The position numbers and the translations under genes are program-made. Below, piece by piece: positions 13,688-13,707 of a stretch of DNA of 13,707 nt; the stretch's first letter is position 1, and the number at the start of each line of letters is the position of its first letter. The DNA lies in assembly GCA_026770595.1 (NCBI GenBank), contig MU634277.1, positions 1 to 13,707 of the forward strand, written 5' to 3'. The notes under the pieces are model-generated. The model was not told the DNA's origin, made no database searches, and was given only the letters and a program-made list of their open reading frames with translations. Origin of the DNA: Ochromonadaceae sp. CCMP2298. Its lineage: Eukaryota; Sar; Synurophyceae; Ochromonadales; Ochromonadaceae.

Positions 13688-13707
13688 AGCGTTGATCTGC
13701 ACTAAAC

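Larger units (their letters stand above)
13255..13707 (+). other. Probable 3' flank of the plus-strand locus; no convincing gene
   Basis: The stretch holds the 17-bp-period repeat, an A-rich block at about 13328-13445, a candidate poly(A) signal, then G/T-rich sequence and a terminal pyrimidine tract. A 70-codon open frame at 13278-13490 reads well in places (EKWVLAFQSELSAIFVKR) and then becomes Lys-rich, but it has only a TTG start and the Lys content follows from the A-rich DNA. It could be a terminal exon reached by a frame-changing splice; there is not enough to call it. Confidence 0.4.

Noticed and set aside
11040-13707. Mobile element (LTR retrotransposon or transposon) around the plus-strand locus
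   Set aside because: A gag-like disordered protein came to mind, but I found no terminal repeats, target-site duplications, zinc knuckle, protease, reverse transcriptase or transposase motif.

Overview
The window looks like nuclear DNA from a flagellated or ciliated eukaryote, most likely a protist with few introns. About 80% of it (positions 1-11017, minus strand) is one uninterrupted reading frame of 3672 codons for an axonemal inner-arm dynein heavy chain. The frame begins at an ATG just downstream of an in-frame stop and runs off the left edge before its stop codon. Linker, AAA1 to AAA5, stalk and part of AAA6 can all be read in order. The distal part of AAA6 and the C-terminal domain, roughly 500-600 residues by comparison with the family, lie outside the window. 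Local signatures favour the single-headed DNAH1/3/7/12 group, with DNAH1 the closest match. No lineage can be fixed from the sequence; an intron-poor heterokont or similar protist is only a guess.

Positions 11018-11754 are non-coding and separate the dynein from a weaker plus-strand locus, so the two lie head to head. Next to the dynein start there is a leader with a long pyrimidine tract (minus strand) ending in a splice-acceptor-like TTTGCAG. Beyond it are a short direct repeat, an AT-rich stretch and a 27-bp inverted repeat with perfect 12-nt arms.

Positions about 11755-13254 (plus strand) hold an unrecognised, low-complexity, probably disordered protein-coding region. One frame stays open for about 500 codons except for three TAG codons (11836, 12799, 13039) and ends at TAA 13252. 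The best conservative gene model is the ATG at 11902 to the TAG at 12801 (299 residues). The same frame still looks coding on both sides of that piece, which leaves a decayed gene, short introns, stop readthrough or sequence error as options. An AATAAA follows the TAA by about 150 bases.

The last 450 bases carry a 17-bp-period direct repeat, an A-rich stretch and, at the right edge, a pyrimidine tract plus CAG that may belong to another transcript. I see no RNA gene, CRISPR array or recognisable mobile element, and no set of genes that would make up a new multi-gene system.
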